Shown piece after piece: positions 17,585 to 25,822 of a DNA stretch of 64,000 nt; the stretch's first letter is position 1; each line of letters opens with the position of its first letter. Source of the DNA: Mycoplasma sp. CAG:956 (GTDB lineage: Bacteria; Bacillota_I; Bacilli_A; RF39; UBA660); assembly GCA_000433475.1 (NCBI GenBank), contig HF993109.1, positions 1 to 64,000 on the forward strand, read 5' to 3'. The notes under the pieces are model-generated. The model ran no database searches. It was given only the letters and a program-made list of their open reading frames with translations, and was not told the DNA's origin. Both the position numbers and the translations under genes were made by a program.

Positions 17585-17599
17585 AATTGTTTAACAATT
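17585..17599 (+). promoter_or_regulatory. Small hairpin in the leader of the next glycosyltransferase
   Basis: AATTGT/ACAATT (17585-17590 and 17594-17599) form a 6-bp stem with a 3-base loop. It lies between a GAAGGGAG Shine-Dalgarno (17575-17582) and ATG 17611. Even with the stem folded the spacing is about 14 bases, so initiation may be weak. Confidence 0.3.
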
Positions 17600-17610
17600 A
17601 AATAAATATT

Positions 17611-18588
17611 ATGATTAAGATAAGTATTATTGTACCAATTTATAATGTTGAAAAATATTTAAAAAAATGTTTAGATTCAATATTATCACAAACTTATAAA
17701 AACATTGAATTAATATTGGTTGATGATGGATCACCAGATAATTGTGGTAAAATTTGTGATGAATATGCATCTAAAAATAAATTTATAAAAGTTATTCATC
17801 AAAAAAATGCTGGGTTATCCGCTGCTAGAAATGCTGGTTTAAAGATTGCAACCGGCGATTATGTCATGTTTATTGATAGTGATGATACTATTATAGAAAC
17901 TGCTTGCGAGGAGTTAGTGGGTATAATAGAAAAAAGATCACCTGATTTAATTTGCTATAATCTTCGAAAAGTTGATTCAAATGAGGATACTTTAGATAGC
18001 GGTTTTTATTGCATTGATGATACAAAAAATATTAGTGAATTTGATGTTTCAGGTGCTATTAAGGATAATATTTTTAGAAAACATATAAGGTATGAAGCAA
18101 CAAGTAAAATATATAAAATAAGTATAGCAAAACAAATTGGATTTCCTATTGGAATGTATGCTGAAGATTTTGCAACATTTTATAAATTTTTATCAATTTC
18201 TTCAAAAATTTTATATTATGATAGAAATATATATAATTATTTTGTTAGAAGTAATAGCATAATGGGCAGCAAAAGTGTTAAACTTTATAAAGATGTTTAT
18301 AAAATAGAAAATGAGTTTTACAAATTTTGTAAAAATTGTAATCTTGATGAAAAAACTTCAAAAAAATTAGAGAGTAATTATTTTAAGAGTATAATTAAAA
18401 TTTATTCAAAATTATGCACAGCATATAATGTTGAAAAAGATGATAATCTGATATCAGATGTATATGATAGCATACATCAAGTTAAAAGTTATATGCTCCC
18501 ATTAAATTTGAAATTTTTGAAAATGTTTTTTACCTTGCTAGGAAAAAATGCTGCTATAATTTTTTCAAAAATATATAAGAATCTTTAA
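17611..18588 (+). CDS. Family 2 glycosyltransferase (EPS)
   Basis: A GT-A enzyme with IIVPIYNVEKYLKKCLDS, LILVDDGSPDNCGKICDEYA, AGLSAARNAGL and the DSDD metal motif, the classical EpsJ/WaaV-like pattern. The C-terminal third (residues 210-325) is helical and probably positions the acceptor. It ends at a terminator, so it closes the first transcription unit of the EPS locus. Confidence 0.9.
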   Translation: MIKISIIVPIYNVEKYLKKCLDSILSQTYKNIELILVDDGSPDNCGKICDEYASKNKFIKVIHQKNAGLSAARNAGLKIATGDYVMFIDSDDTIIETACEELVGIIEKRSPDLICYNLRKVDSNEDTLDSGFYCIDDTKNISEFDVSGAIKDNIFRKHIRYEATSKIYKISIAKQIGFPIGMYAEDFATFYKFLSISSKILYYDRNIYNYFVRSNSIMGSKSVKLYKDVYKIENEFYKFCKNCNLDEKTSKKLESNYFKSIIKIYSKLCTAYNVEKDDNLISDVYDSIHQVKSYMLPLNLKFLKMFFTLLGKNAAIIFSKIYKNL

Positions 18589-18599
18589 CAAAAAATATG

Positions 18600-18641
18600 A
18601 TACTATTAATAACAATTTAAATAATTGGTTAGTATTTTTTT
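18600..18641 (+). terminator. Terminator inside the EPS locus
   Basis: ATACTA (18600-18605) and TAGTAT (18630-18635) enclose an inner CAATT/AATTG stem, followed by a T-run to 18641. It splits the EPS locus into two transcription units. Confidence 0.55.
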
Positions 18642-18921
18642 ATGATTACTATTGAAAAATATTTAGATGAACGTTTAGATTTAATAATTAATTAAGATTA
18701 TGAATATTATTGATGTAGTTCCAGTAATAGTAGTAAATTACTTATAATAAATATGTTAAGAATGATGAAATATTTAAAATTATAGTTCAAGAAAATTTTT
18801 TGCATTTCTGCTACAGAAAATTCTGAGATAAGCGTTGCTATTTGTGGTTTAATATTGTTCTCAGATAATTTAAGTATTTTAATAAAAAATAATAATTAAA
18901 AAATAGAAGGAAGGTTTAATA
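18642..18921 (+). other. Gene-poor gap in the EPS locus
   Basis: About 280 bp with only short open frames (a 16-codon one at 18641, and about 35 codons ending near 18900), none recognisable. It may be the scar of a lost gene. A weak promoter candidate, TTGTTC (18855-18860) and TTTAAT (18878-18883), lies 40 bp before the next gene. Confidence 0.35.
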
Positions 18922-19989
18922 ATGAAGAAAGTTGGAATAATGACAATGCATAGGGTTGTTAATTACGGGTCTTTTTTACAAGCTTATGGTCTAAAAAAAA
19001 TAATCGAAGAGCTTGGAAATAGTGTTGAATTCGTTGATTTTAATATAGAAAAAAGTTTGGTTGAAAAAGAAAAAAAATTGTTATTAAAAAAAATAAAAAA
19101 TAATTTAAACTTTGTGACTTTTTATAATAAAAAAAGATGCTTAGAAAAATTCAAAAAAGAGTATAATGATAATTATTTGCCTATGCTTGGTGTAGGTGCT
19201 AAGAATTATAATCCTGTTTTAGATACTTTGGTAATTGGAAGTGATGAAGTTTTTAATTGCATGCAACCATTGCCTGTTGGCTATAGTAGAGAATTATTTG
19301 GAAAAAATTATGAGAAAATCAATGTTATTTCATATGCGGGAAGTTTTGGACACACAACAATCAAACAATTAAGAGAAAAGAAAGTAGATAAAGAAATTGG
19401 TGACATGTTCAATAAATTTAAAACAATATCAGTTCGAGATGAAAACAGTAAAAAGATTGTAGAATCTTTATCAAATAAAGAAGCAATTATTCATTTTGAT
19501 CCAGTATTAATAACTAATTTTGACAATGTTATTACTAATAAAGTGCAAATGAACAATTATATTATTGTGTATGCATATACTGGAAGACTTTCTAAATTTG
19601 AAGAAAAATATATAAAAAAGTTTGCTAAAAAATATAATAAAAAAATTGTTAGTTTAGGTTTTTACCAGAAAATTGCTGACTATAATTTAGTTGTAGAGCC
19701 ATTTGAAATGCTAGAATATTTTAAAAAGTCTGATTATGTAATTACAGATACATTTCATGGTACTATATTTTCAATAAAGATGCATGCAAAATTTTGCACA
19801 ATAATTCGTGATTCAAATAAAAATAAGTTGTATTATTTATTAAATGAGACAAAACAGTTGTGCAGACAAGTAAATAATCTTGATGATATTGAAAGATTAT
19901 ATAAAAAAGATATGAATTTTAGTGAAACTGATAAAAAAATAAATGAAGAAAGGAAATGCTCTATAGAATATTTGAAAAAAAATATTTAA
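18922..19989 (+). CDS. Polysaccharide pyruvyl transferase (stand-alone)
   Basis: A PF04230 protein of 355 residues: VVNYGSFLQAYGLKK near the N-terminus, TLVIGSDEVFN, ISYAGSFG, and TDTFHGTIFSIKM near residue 275. It is equivalent to the N-terminal half of the fused protein at 13315-15684. It should pyruvylate a sugar of the exopolysaccharide using phosphoenolpyruvate. GGAAGG precedes ATG 18922. Its iron-sulfur partner is the gene at 21426, with the flippase in between. Confidence 0.88.
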   Translation: MKKVGIMTMHRVVNYGSFLQAYGLKKIIEELGNSVEFVDFNIEKSLVEKEKKLLLKKIKNNLNFVTFYNKKRCLEKFKKEYNDNYLPMLGVGAKNYNPVLDTLVIGSDEVFNCMQPLPVGYSRELFGKNYEKINVISYAGSFGHTTIKQLREKKVDKEIGDMFNKFKTISVRDENSKKIVESLSNKEAIIHFDPVLITNFDNVITNKVQMNNYIIVYAYTGRLSKFEEKYIKKFAKKYNKKIVSLGFYQKIADYNLVVEPFEMLEYFKKSDYVITDTFHGTIFSIKMHAKFCTIIRDSNKNKLYYLLNETKQLCRQVNNLDDIERLYKKDMNFSETDKKINEERKCSIEYLKKNI

Positions 19990-20002
19990 TTTGGTGAGTG
20001 TT

Positions 20003-21436
20003 ATGAAAAAAGAAAATCGCAAAAAGTATTTGATAAAAAACACAGCAATATTAGCAATTGGCAATATAGCCACAAAACTAATATCTTTCTTTTTAGTACC
20101 GTTATATACTAATGTTTTAACAACGGAGCAATATGGTATAATTGATTTACTATATACTGTTTGCACTGTTGCTTATCCAATTATTACACTTAATATATCT
20201 GAGGCTGTATTGAGGTTTTCTATGGATAAAGATGCTAATAATAGTAAAATTATGAGTATTGCCAATATTATAATTGCTTTTTCAATAATAATTGGATTAT
20301 TAAGCTTTCCTGTTATGAACTTATTTGATAATTATCGTCAATATTCATTGCTATTTTATCTTTATTTAATAACTTTAGGTATTAGTCAAATTTTATTATG
20401 TAATCTAAAAGGAAAAGAACAGTTAATTGAATATTCAATTGGTAATTTTATACATATGTTACTTATAGGATTATTAAATATTTTGTTTCTTTTGGTATTT
20501 AAAATGGGAATAAACGGATATTTTTGGGCTTATATAATTTCGAATATTGTAGTATCTCTTTATGCTGCAATAAAAGGAAATGTCAAAGATTCAATATTTG
20601 CCTTTTCGTTTGATGAAAAGCTTTTTATAGAGATGACAAAATATTCGGTAGTTTTAATTCCTAATTCATTTATGTGGTGGATTATGAATGCTTCTGATCG
20701 CGTAATGGTAACCAATATTCTTGGTGCCCAAGCGAATGGAATTTATGCAGTATCTTATAAACTACCATCGATGTTAACTGTTATTACATCAATATTTACA
20801 AGTGCATGGATTTATTCTGCTGTTAACGAAAAAGATAGTAGTGATAAAAATGAATATACTTCAAGTGTGTTTTCGTTATTAGTATCTGTTGTTCTTTTAA
20901 TATCTTCTGGCATGATTATGATGATAAAGCCATTTTTAAAAATATATGTTTCAAATAATTATTATTCATCATGGCAATTTACACCATATTTAATTATTGG
21001 CTTTTCTATATTGACACTTGCTTCGTTTCTTTCATCATCATATAATGTTCATAAAGATAGCAAAGGTTTTTTGTTTTCTGGAACAGCAGGAGCAATAATT
21101 AATGTTATTCTAAATTTCTTATTAATTCCTTCAATTGGAATTAACGGTGCTGCCATTGCAACGGCACTAAGTTATACATCAGTATTTATCTATAGAATAT
21201 TTGATACAAAAAAATATGTAAAAGTAAAAATATTTACAAAAGAATTTATAATTGGCTTTTTATTATTATTTATTGAATCAGTAACTGTATATTTAGATTC
21301 AATTATTGGCCAAATTTTACTGCTTATAGAATTCATTATCATGTGTTTTATCTTTAGAAAAAAATTAAAATTAATGTTAAAAAATATACTAAAAATTTTA
21401 AAGTTAAAAAAGGGTGGTAACTTAAATGAAAAGTAA
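20003..21436 (+). CDS. Wzx-type polysaccharide flippase
   Basis: A membrane protein with about 12-14 hydrophobic segments. The N-terminus (IKNTAILAIGNIATKLISFFLVPLYTN, cited in part) and the segment NAVSYKLP-like GIYAVSYKLPSM are typical of the MVF/MOP exporter superfamily used as O-unit and EPS flippases. It moves the lipid-linked repeat unit across the membrane. The frame opens at TTG 19991, but GGTGAG at 19993-19998 points to ATG 20003. The last ten bases overlap the next gene. Confidence 0.88.
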   Translation: MKKENRKKYLIKNTAILAIGNIATKLISFFLVPLYTNVLTTEQYGIIDLLYTVCTVAYPIITLNISEAVLRFSMDKDANNSKIMSIANIIIAFSIIIGLLSFPVMNLFDNYRQYSLLFYLYLITLGISQILLCNLKGKEQLIEYSIGNFIHMLLIGLLNILFLLVFKMGINGYFWAYIISNIVVSLYAAIKGNVKDSIFAFSFDEKLFIEMTKYSVVLIPNSFMWWIMNASDRVMVTNILGAQANGIYAVSYKLPSMLTVITSIFTSAWIYSAVNEKDSSDKNEYTSSVFSLLVSVVLLISSGMIMMIKPFLKIYVSNNYYSSWQFTPYLIIGFSILTLASFLSSSYNVHKDSKGFLFSGTAGAIINVILNFLLIPSIGINGAAIATALSYTSVFIYRIFDTKKYVKVKIFTKEFIIGFLLLFIESVTVYLDSIIGQILLLIEFIIMCFIFRKKLKLMLKNILKILKLKKGGNLNEK

Positions 21437-22652
21437 TAATCTCGTAAAAAATAAAAAATATTGCTGCGGTTGTGGTTTATGTATGAGCAAATGTCCCAAA
21501 AAAGCCATTTCAATGGTTGAAGATGAAACTGGCTTTCTATTTCCAAGAATTGACGAAAGCAAATGTGTTGATTGTCATGCTTGCGTTATTAATTGCCCAT
21601 ATCAAAATAATAATAACAATGTATCGGAAGAACCGTATAATCAACAATGCTTTTTAGCCTATAATAAAAATTTTTCTTCCTTAATGAATTCATCATCTGG
21701 AGGGGTATTTGGGGCTCTTGCTGAAAATTTCATAAACAGTGGTGGAATTGTTTATGGATGCTCAATGGAATATAAAGAAAAATTAATTCCAAAACACATT
21801 AGAGTAAATAATTTAAATGATTTGGAGAAGTTAAAAGGTTCAAAGTATGTACAGAGCAGTATATTTGAAACATTTTCATTGATTAAAGATGATTTAATAA
21901 ATAATAAAAATGTACTTTTTAGTGGTACTCCCTGTCAAGTTGCTGCTATTAAAAAAGTAACACAGAATATTAAAAGTGGAAACCTATATACAATAGATAT
22001 TATTTGCCATGGTACCCCAAGTGTGAAACTTTTTCAAGATTATATAAGCGTTTTAGAAAAAAAATTAAATGGTAAAATTTATAATTTTGTTTTTAGAGAT
22101 AAAAGTGTTCTTGGAACTGGTTATAATGCAAAAATTTTTTATAAAGATAAAAATGGTAAAAAACACATTAAATTTTTACCAAGTGTCTTATCTTCATATT
22201 ATGATTATTTTCTAAAGTCAAACATTTGCCGTGAAAACTGTTATTCATGTAAATACGCTTCTAAAAATAGAGTTGGCGATATTACTATTGGTGACTATTG
22301 GGGTGCAGAATTGGAACATCCAGAATTTATGAAGAATAATGGTGGCCAAATTGATATTAGAAATGGTGTATCTTGCTTATTAGTTAATAGCAATAAAGGT
22401 GAAGAGTTATTTAAAAAGTATAAAAATGATTTGATATTTTTTGAAAGTTCATTTGATAAAATTGCTGCTCATAATGGTCAGTTAAATGCCCCATCAGTTC
22501 CAAATGAAAATCGATTAGAGATATTAAATGATTATGAAAAATATGGATATTCGTATGTTAATGATAAATTTGAAAAAAATTTATCTTTAAAAAATAAATT
22601 AAAAATGTATGTTCCTACTTTTGTATATAAAATAAAAAGAAAGTTTAAATAA
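21426..22652 (+). CDS. F420-hydrogenase-beta-like iron-sulfur protein (stand-alone)
   Basis: Two 4Fe-4S motifs at the N-terminus (CCGCGLCMSKCP and CVDCHACVINCP), followed by the FrhB N and C domains with SSGGVFGAL, SGTPCQVAAIKK, CHGTPSVKL, CRENCYSCKYA and GDITIGDYWG. It is the free counterpart of the C-terminal half of the fusion at 13315. FrhB-like proteins are flavin and iron-sulfur redox enzymes; in polysaccharide loci they accompany pyruvyl transferases but their reaction is not known to me. The start overlaps the flippase gene by 11 bases and has GGGTGG upstream. It is the last gene of the EPS locus. Confidence 0.88.
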   Translation: MKSNNLVKNKKYCCGCGLCMSKCPKKAISMVEDETGFLFPRIDESKCVDCHACVINCPYQNNNNNVSEEPYNQQCFLAYNKNFSSLMNSSSGGVFGALAENFINSGGIVYGCSMEYKEKLIPKHIRVNNLNDLEKLKGSKYVQSSIFETFSLIKDDLINNKNVLFSGTPCQVAAIKKVTQNIKSGNLYTIDIICHGTPSVKLFQDYISVLEKKLNGKIYNFVFRDKSVLGTGYNAKIFYKDKNGKKHIKFLPSVLSSYYDYFLKSNICRENCYSCKYASKNRVGDITIGDYWGAELEHPEFMKNNGGQIDIRNGVSCLLVNSNKGEELFKKYKNDLIFFESSFDKIAAHNGQLNAPSVPNENRLEILNDYEKYGYSYVNDKFEKNLSLKNKLKMYVPTFVYKIKRKFK

Positions 22653-22769
22653 TTTTAAATTGATCAGTATGGACAAATACATTGTTTTGAATGATTAAGT
22701 TCACATTTTTAATCATTCGATAATAATAAACTAGGCTTAAGCATAATATCTTTTGATGAGAAAATGGTT

Positions 22770-22856
22770 CTCGATAATCTAGTGCGAAGTTTGTAACTCC
22801 CTTTTTTGCAACCTACTTGGGAGTTTTTCTGGATAAGCTCGATAATTTAGTGGGGA
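22770..22856 (+). repeat. Short imperfect direct repeat flanking the EPS terminator
   Basis: CTCGATAATCTAGTGCGAA (22770-22788) and CTCGATAATTTAGTGGGGA (22838-22856) differ at three positions. They lie just before the ISL3 remnant and may be part of an insertion-sequence end. Confidence 0.45.
22795..22828 (+). terminator. Terminator downstream of the EPS operon
   Basis: AACTCCC (22795-22801) and GGGAGTT (22819-22825) form a 7-bp GC-rich stem with a 17-base loop, followed by TTTT. Confidence 0.5.
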
Positions 22857-22917
22857 GATGACTTGAAGAATGTTGTCTCTTTTTGTTAATCTCATTTTAG
22901 AAATGAGGTTGTGGAAA

Positions 22918-23505
22918 ATGAAAAGTTTGGAACAAGTTTTGAATCTTAAAAATTATAAGATTACATCTGTAAATATGGGGTCAAGGAAGGTAATATAAAA
23001 GTTATATCGGTTATAAGTAAAAACAATAAGCAAAGGTGTCCGATTTGTAACGAGTATACTTCAAGTGTTCACGATACTTTAAAACCAATTGTGCTTAAAT
23101 ATTTAAATTTATTTGAGCAAGATACAAGGATATTAATTACCAAAAAGAGATTTATATGTCATAAATGTAAAAAGAAATTTACCAAAGAAGTAGACTTGAA
23201 TAATCAAGATAAAACTATCTCAAATAAGTTAGAACAAAAATTTTAAAGGACTTACTTAATTATAATTTAAGCATTGTTTATATTGCTAAGGATAATGGAT
23301 TAAGCCCAGGAACTGTTAGAAAAATCTTTGAACAAGCGATGAGTAATTATCCGAAGCATATTATTAATTTACCAAGAGTATTATCATTTGATGAATTTAA
23401 AGCAGATACTGATTGTGGAAAATATTCTTTTTTTTAAATGATTTAATACATAGAAAATACTTAGATGTATTACCTGAACGGAAAAAAGAATCTCTATTAA
23501 GCCTA
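22918..23505 (+). pseudogene. ISL3-family transposase, frameshifted and truncated
   Basis: Read across several frameshifts from ATG 22918: KSLEQVLNLKNYKI, then QRCPICNEYTSSVHDT and RFICHKCKKKFTKE (the ISL3 zinc-binding N-terminus), a helix-turn-helix segment LSPGTVRKIFEQAM, PRVLSFDEFKADT (start of the DDE domain) and ILNDLIHRKYLDVLPER. The reading frame is broken near 22979, 23244 and 23436, and the sequence stops matching at about 23505 where an inverted IS30 remnant begins. The element is inactive. Confidence 0.8.
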
Positions 23506-24062
23506 AGCAAATTCGAATTAATTTGTCTGTAAATAGTTTTAATATTAAAATTAAACCATCTAGAATTTATTACTATTAATGAATGATATATTGATTTTGT
23601 TTGGATTACTAAATTATAAAAATCATTATTTAAAATTTTAATCTCAAATAATGAATAATGCATTTTAGATTCGAAAGCAGATAATTTATTGAGATATTGC
23701 ACATCTGTTTCTTTAACTCTATAATAGTATGTGCATTGTTTGTTATGACATCCATTACACACATGATGAGAGGAACACAATTTAATACAAGGATTATGTT
23801 CTTCAAAGTCAATACATGTTTTAAAACAATCTATGCAATGTTTTGAACATGTATTTTTAAAAAGACAGGGATTATTTCGATTAAAAGAAGAAGGATATTT
23901 AACGATTCTGTGTTTTTAGATTTCTCTTCCAATATTACTTCTATTGCGAAATAATTTTTTTGATATGTTGGTAATTGAACAACCTTTATCGAGCATTTCT
24001 TCTATAAACATCCTATTTTCAATAGTAAAATGTGTATGTTTTATTTTTCTTTTTATGTCCAT
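23506..24062 (-). pseudogene. IS30-like transposase remnant
   Basis: On the minus strand from ATG 24062 the sequence reads HFTIENRMFIEEMLDKGCSI then KKLFRNRSNIGREI, the helix-turn-helix of IS30-family transposases, followed by a Cys-rich segment and an open frame to about 23506. A TAA interrupts codon 50 and the catalytic DDE domain is missing. It abuts the ISL3 remnant in opposite orientation, so one element probably inserted into or recombined with the other. Confidence 0.75.
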
Positions 24063-24330
24063 AAGTACCTTTCTAATAGCAAATTTTTAATTATAAAAAT
24101 AGCTTCATCAATAAAAGATAAAAAATAATTCAATTTTAAGACCTATATTCACAGAAAATTCACTTCCTTTAGAGAGATTAATCTAACATAATTTTGAAAC
24201 TAAAAGCACATATTATTTATAAAATTTAAAGTTATAAAATTTATTATTGTCTCAAACTAAAAACACGCATTTAGAAAAACGTGCATTTACTTTGAAAATT
24301 AAATAATATATAAGATAAATTTAAGGCATA
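24063..24330. other. AT-rich gap before the methyltransferase operon
   Basis: About 270 bp with no gene. A weak inverted pair AAACACGCATTTAGAAAAACGTGCATTT near 24260-24291 (ACACGCA/AAACGTGCA type) could be a hairpin or the outer end of an insertion sequence. Confidence 0.3.
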
Positions 24331-24359
24331 TTGTTTCATTTAATAAAATGTGTTAAAAT
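24331..24359 (+). promoter_or_regulatory. Promoter of the methyltransferase/GHKL/receiver/HNH operon
   Basis: TTGTTT (24331-24336) and TAAAAT (24354-24359) with 17-bp spacing. Predicted initiation near 24366 leaves a 20-base leader that contains AAAGGAG at 24369-24375 before ATG 24386. Confidence 0.55.
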
Positions 24360-24385
24360 TATAGCATTAAAGGAGAGATTCTGCT

Positions 24386-25810
24386 ATGAAATTAAGTGAT
24401 GATTGCAAAAAAAAATGTCAGATTTTTACTCCAGAAAAAAACGTTAATGAGATGCTTAACTGGGTTGGATATAACCAAAATTTATATGGTAAAAAGGTAA
24501 TTGAGCCAAGTTGCGGACAGGGAAATATACTTATTCGGATAGTGGAAAGATACATAAATGATTGTTTGAGGTTAAATTATTCAAAAGAAGAAATTTGCAA
24601 TGGACTATCAAATGATATTTATGGAATAGAGTATGATAAATTGCATTATGTAAAGTGTTTGGATAATGTTAACAGTATATTAAAAAAATATGATTTGAGT
24701 AAGGTTAATTGGCATATATATTGTAATGATTCCTTAAAAATTAAATTAAATATAAAGTTTGATTATGTTATAGGAAATCCACCTTACATTAGTTATAAAA
24801 TGCTAGATGAAAAAACTAGAGGCTTTGTTAGAGATAATTTTAAAACGTGCTCTAAAGGAAAATTCGATTATTGTTATCCATTTATAGAAAGAGGAGTTGA
24901 ACTTTTAAAAGATGGTGGGCAGATTGCTTTTCTGGTTCCTGGTAGTGTTTTTAAAAATGTTTTTTCAGGTAATTTAAGAGAATATCTAAAAAATGATATT
25001 ACTGAAATTTATGATTATGCAACAAGAAAGTTATTTAATGAGTATGCTACAGGTGAAAAAAAGAAAATTCTTACCTCTTCAATAGTTTTTATTTTGAAAA
25101 AAAATGGTAATAGCAGTACATTAAATTATTATAATTTAGATGAAAAAACTAAAAATACAATCAATAAGTGTGATTTGGGAGCAAAATGGATATTCACGGA
25201 AGTTAAACGTGGTAAAAATAGATTTGGAGATTACTACAAAGTTTCAAATTCGATTGCTACATTGTATAATAAAGCTTATGTAATAAAAGAAAATGATGAA
25301 CTATTTAATGATAAATTTGAAAAGAAAATAATAAAAAAAGCTGTTAGCCCAAAGAGTATAGAACTAAATAAAAAAGAAAAAATAATTTTTCCATATTTTT
25401 ATGATAAAGAGGATAATTTAGTGAGAATAAATGAAGAAACATTTTCAAAAAGGTTTCCAAATACAGCAAAACATTTGAATAAATATAGCAAAGAATTAAG
25501 TCGCAGGAAGTCTGATAAAAATATTAGTTGGTTTGAATATGGAAGAAGTCAAGCTTTAAATAGCATGAATAAGCCAAAATTACTTTTATCAATTATTGTT
25601 ACTGGAAATATAAAACCTTATTTTTTATCTGCTGATACAATTCCTTATTCTGGAATATTTATTATACCAAAAAAAGATTGGAATTTGGATAAAGCAAAAA
25701 AAATTCTTGAATCTAAAGCATTTTTGACTTATATTAAAAGCGTTGGTATTAATGCCAGTGGTGATTCTTATAGAATTACAAGTAAAGATATAAGTAATTA
25801 TTATTTTTAA
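24386..25810 (+). CDS. N6-adenine DNA methyltransferase (Eco57I/TaqI-like class)
   Basis: The catalytic domain has motif X-like FTPEKNVNEML, motif I VIEPSCGQGNIL (residues 38-49) and motif IV NPPY (131-134) preceded by DYVIG; these define a gamma-class N6-adenine methyltransferase. Residues about 250-474 form a variable target-recognition region. There is no nuclease or helicase domain, so restriction must come from another protein, most likely the HNH gene three positions downstream. The TAA at 25808-25810 is followed directly by GGGGAG of the next gene, so the four genes form one operon. It lies just after dead transposases, on accessory DNA. Confidence 0.9.
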   Translation: MKLSDDCKKKCQIFTPEKNVNEMLNWVGYNQNLYGKKVIEPSCGQGNILIRIVERYINDCLRLNYSKEEICNGLSNDIYGIEYDKLHYVKCLDNVNSILKKYDLSKVNWHIYCNDSLKIKLNIKFDYVIGNPPYISYKMLDEKTRGFVRDNFKTCSKGKFDYCYPFIERGVELLKDGGQIAFLVPGSVFKNVFSGNLREYLKNDITEIYDYATRKLFNEYATGEKKKILTSSIVFILKKNGNSSTLNYYNLDEKTKNTINKCDLGAKWIFTEVKRGKNRFGDYYKVSNSIATLYNKAYVIKENDELFNDKFEKKIIKKAVSPKSIELNKKEKIIFPYFYDKEDNLVRINEETFSKRFPNTAKHLNKYSKELSRRKSDKNISWFEYGRSQALNSMNKPKLLLSIIVTGNIKPYFLSADTIPYSGIFIIPKKDWNLDKAKKILESKAFLTYIKSVGINASGDSYRITSKDISNYYF

Positions 25811-25822
25811 GTGGGGAGTAAA

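Noticed and set aside
23397..23812. Two minus-strand open frames as independent Cys-rich genes
   Set aside because: They are pieces of the broken IS30-like transposase read from 24062, with an in-frame stop and frameshift.
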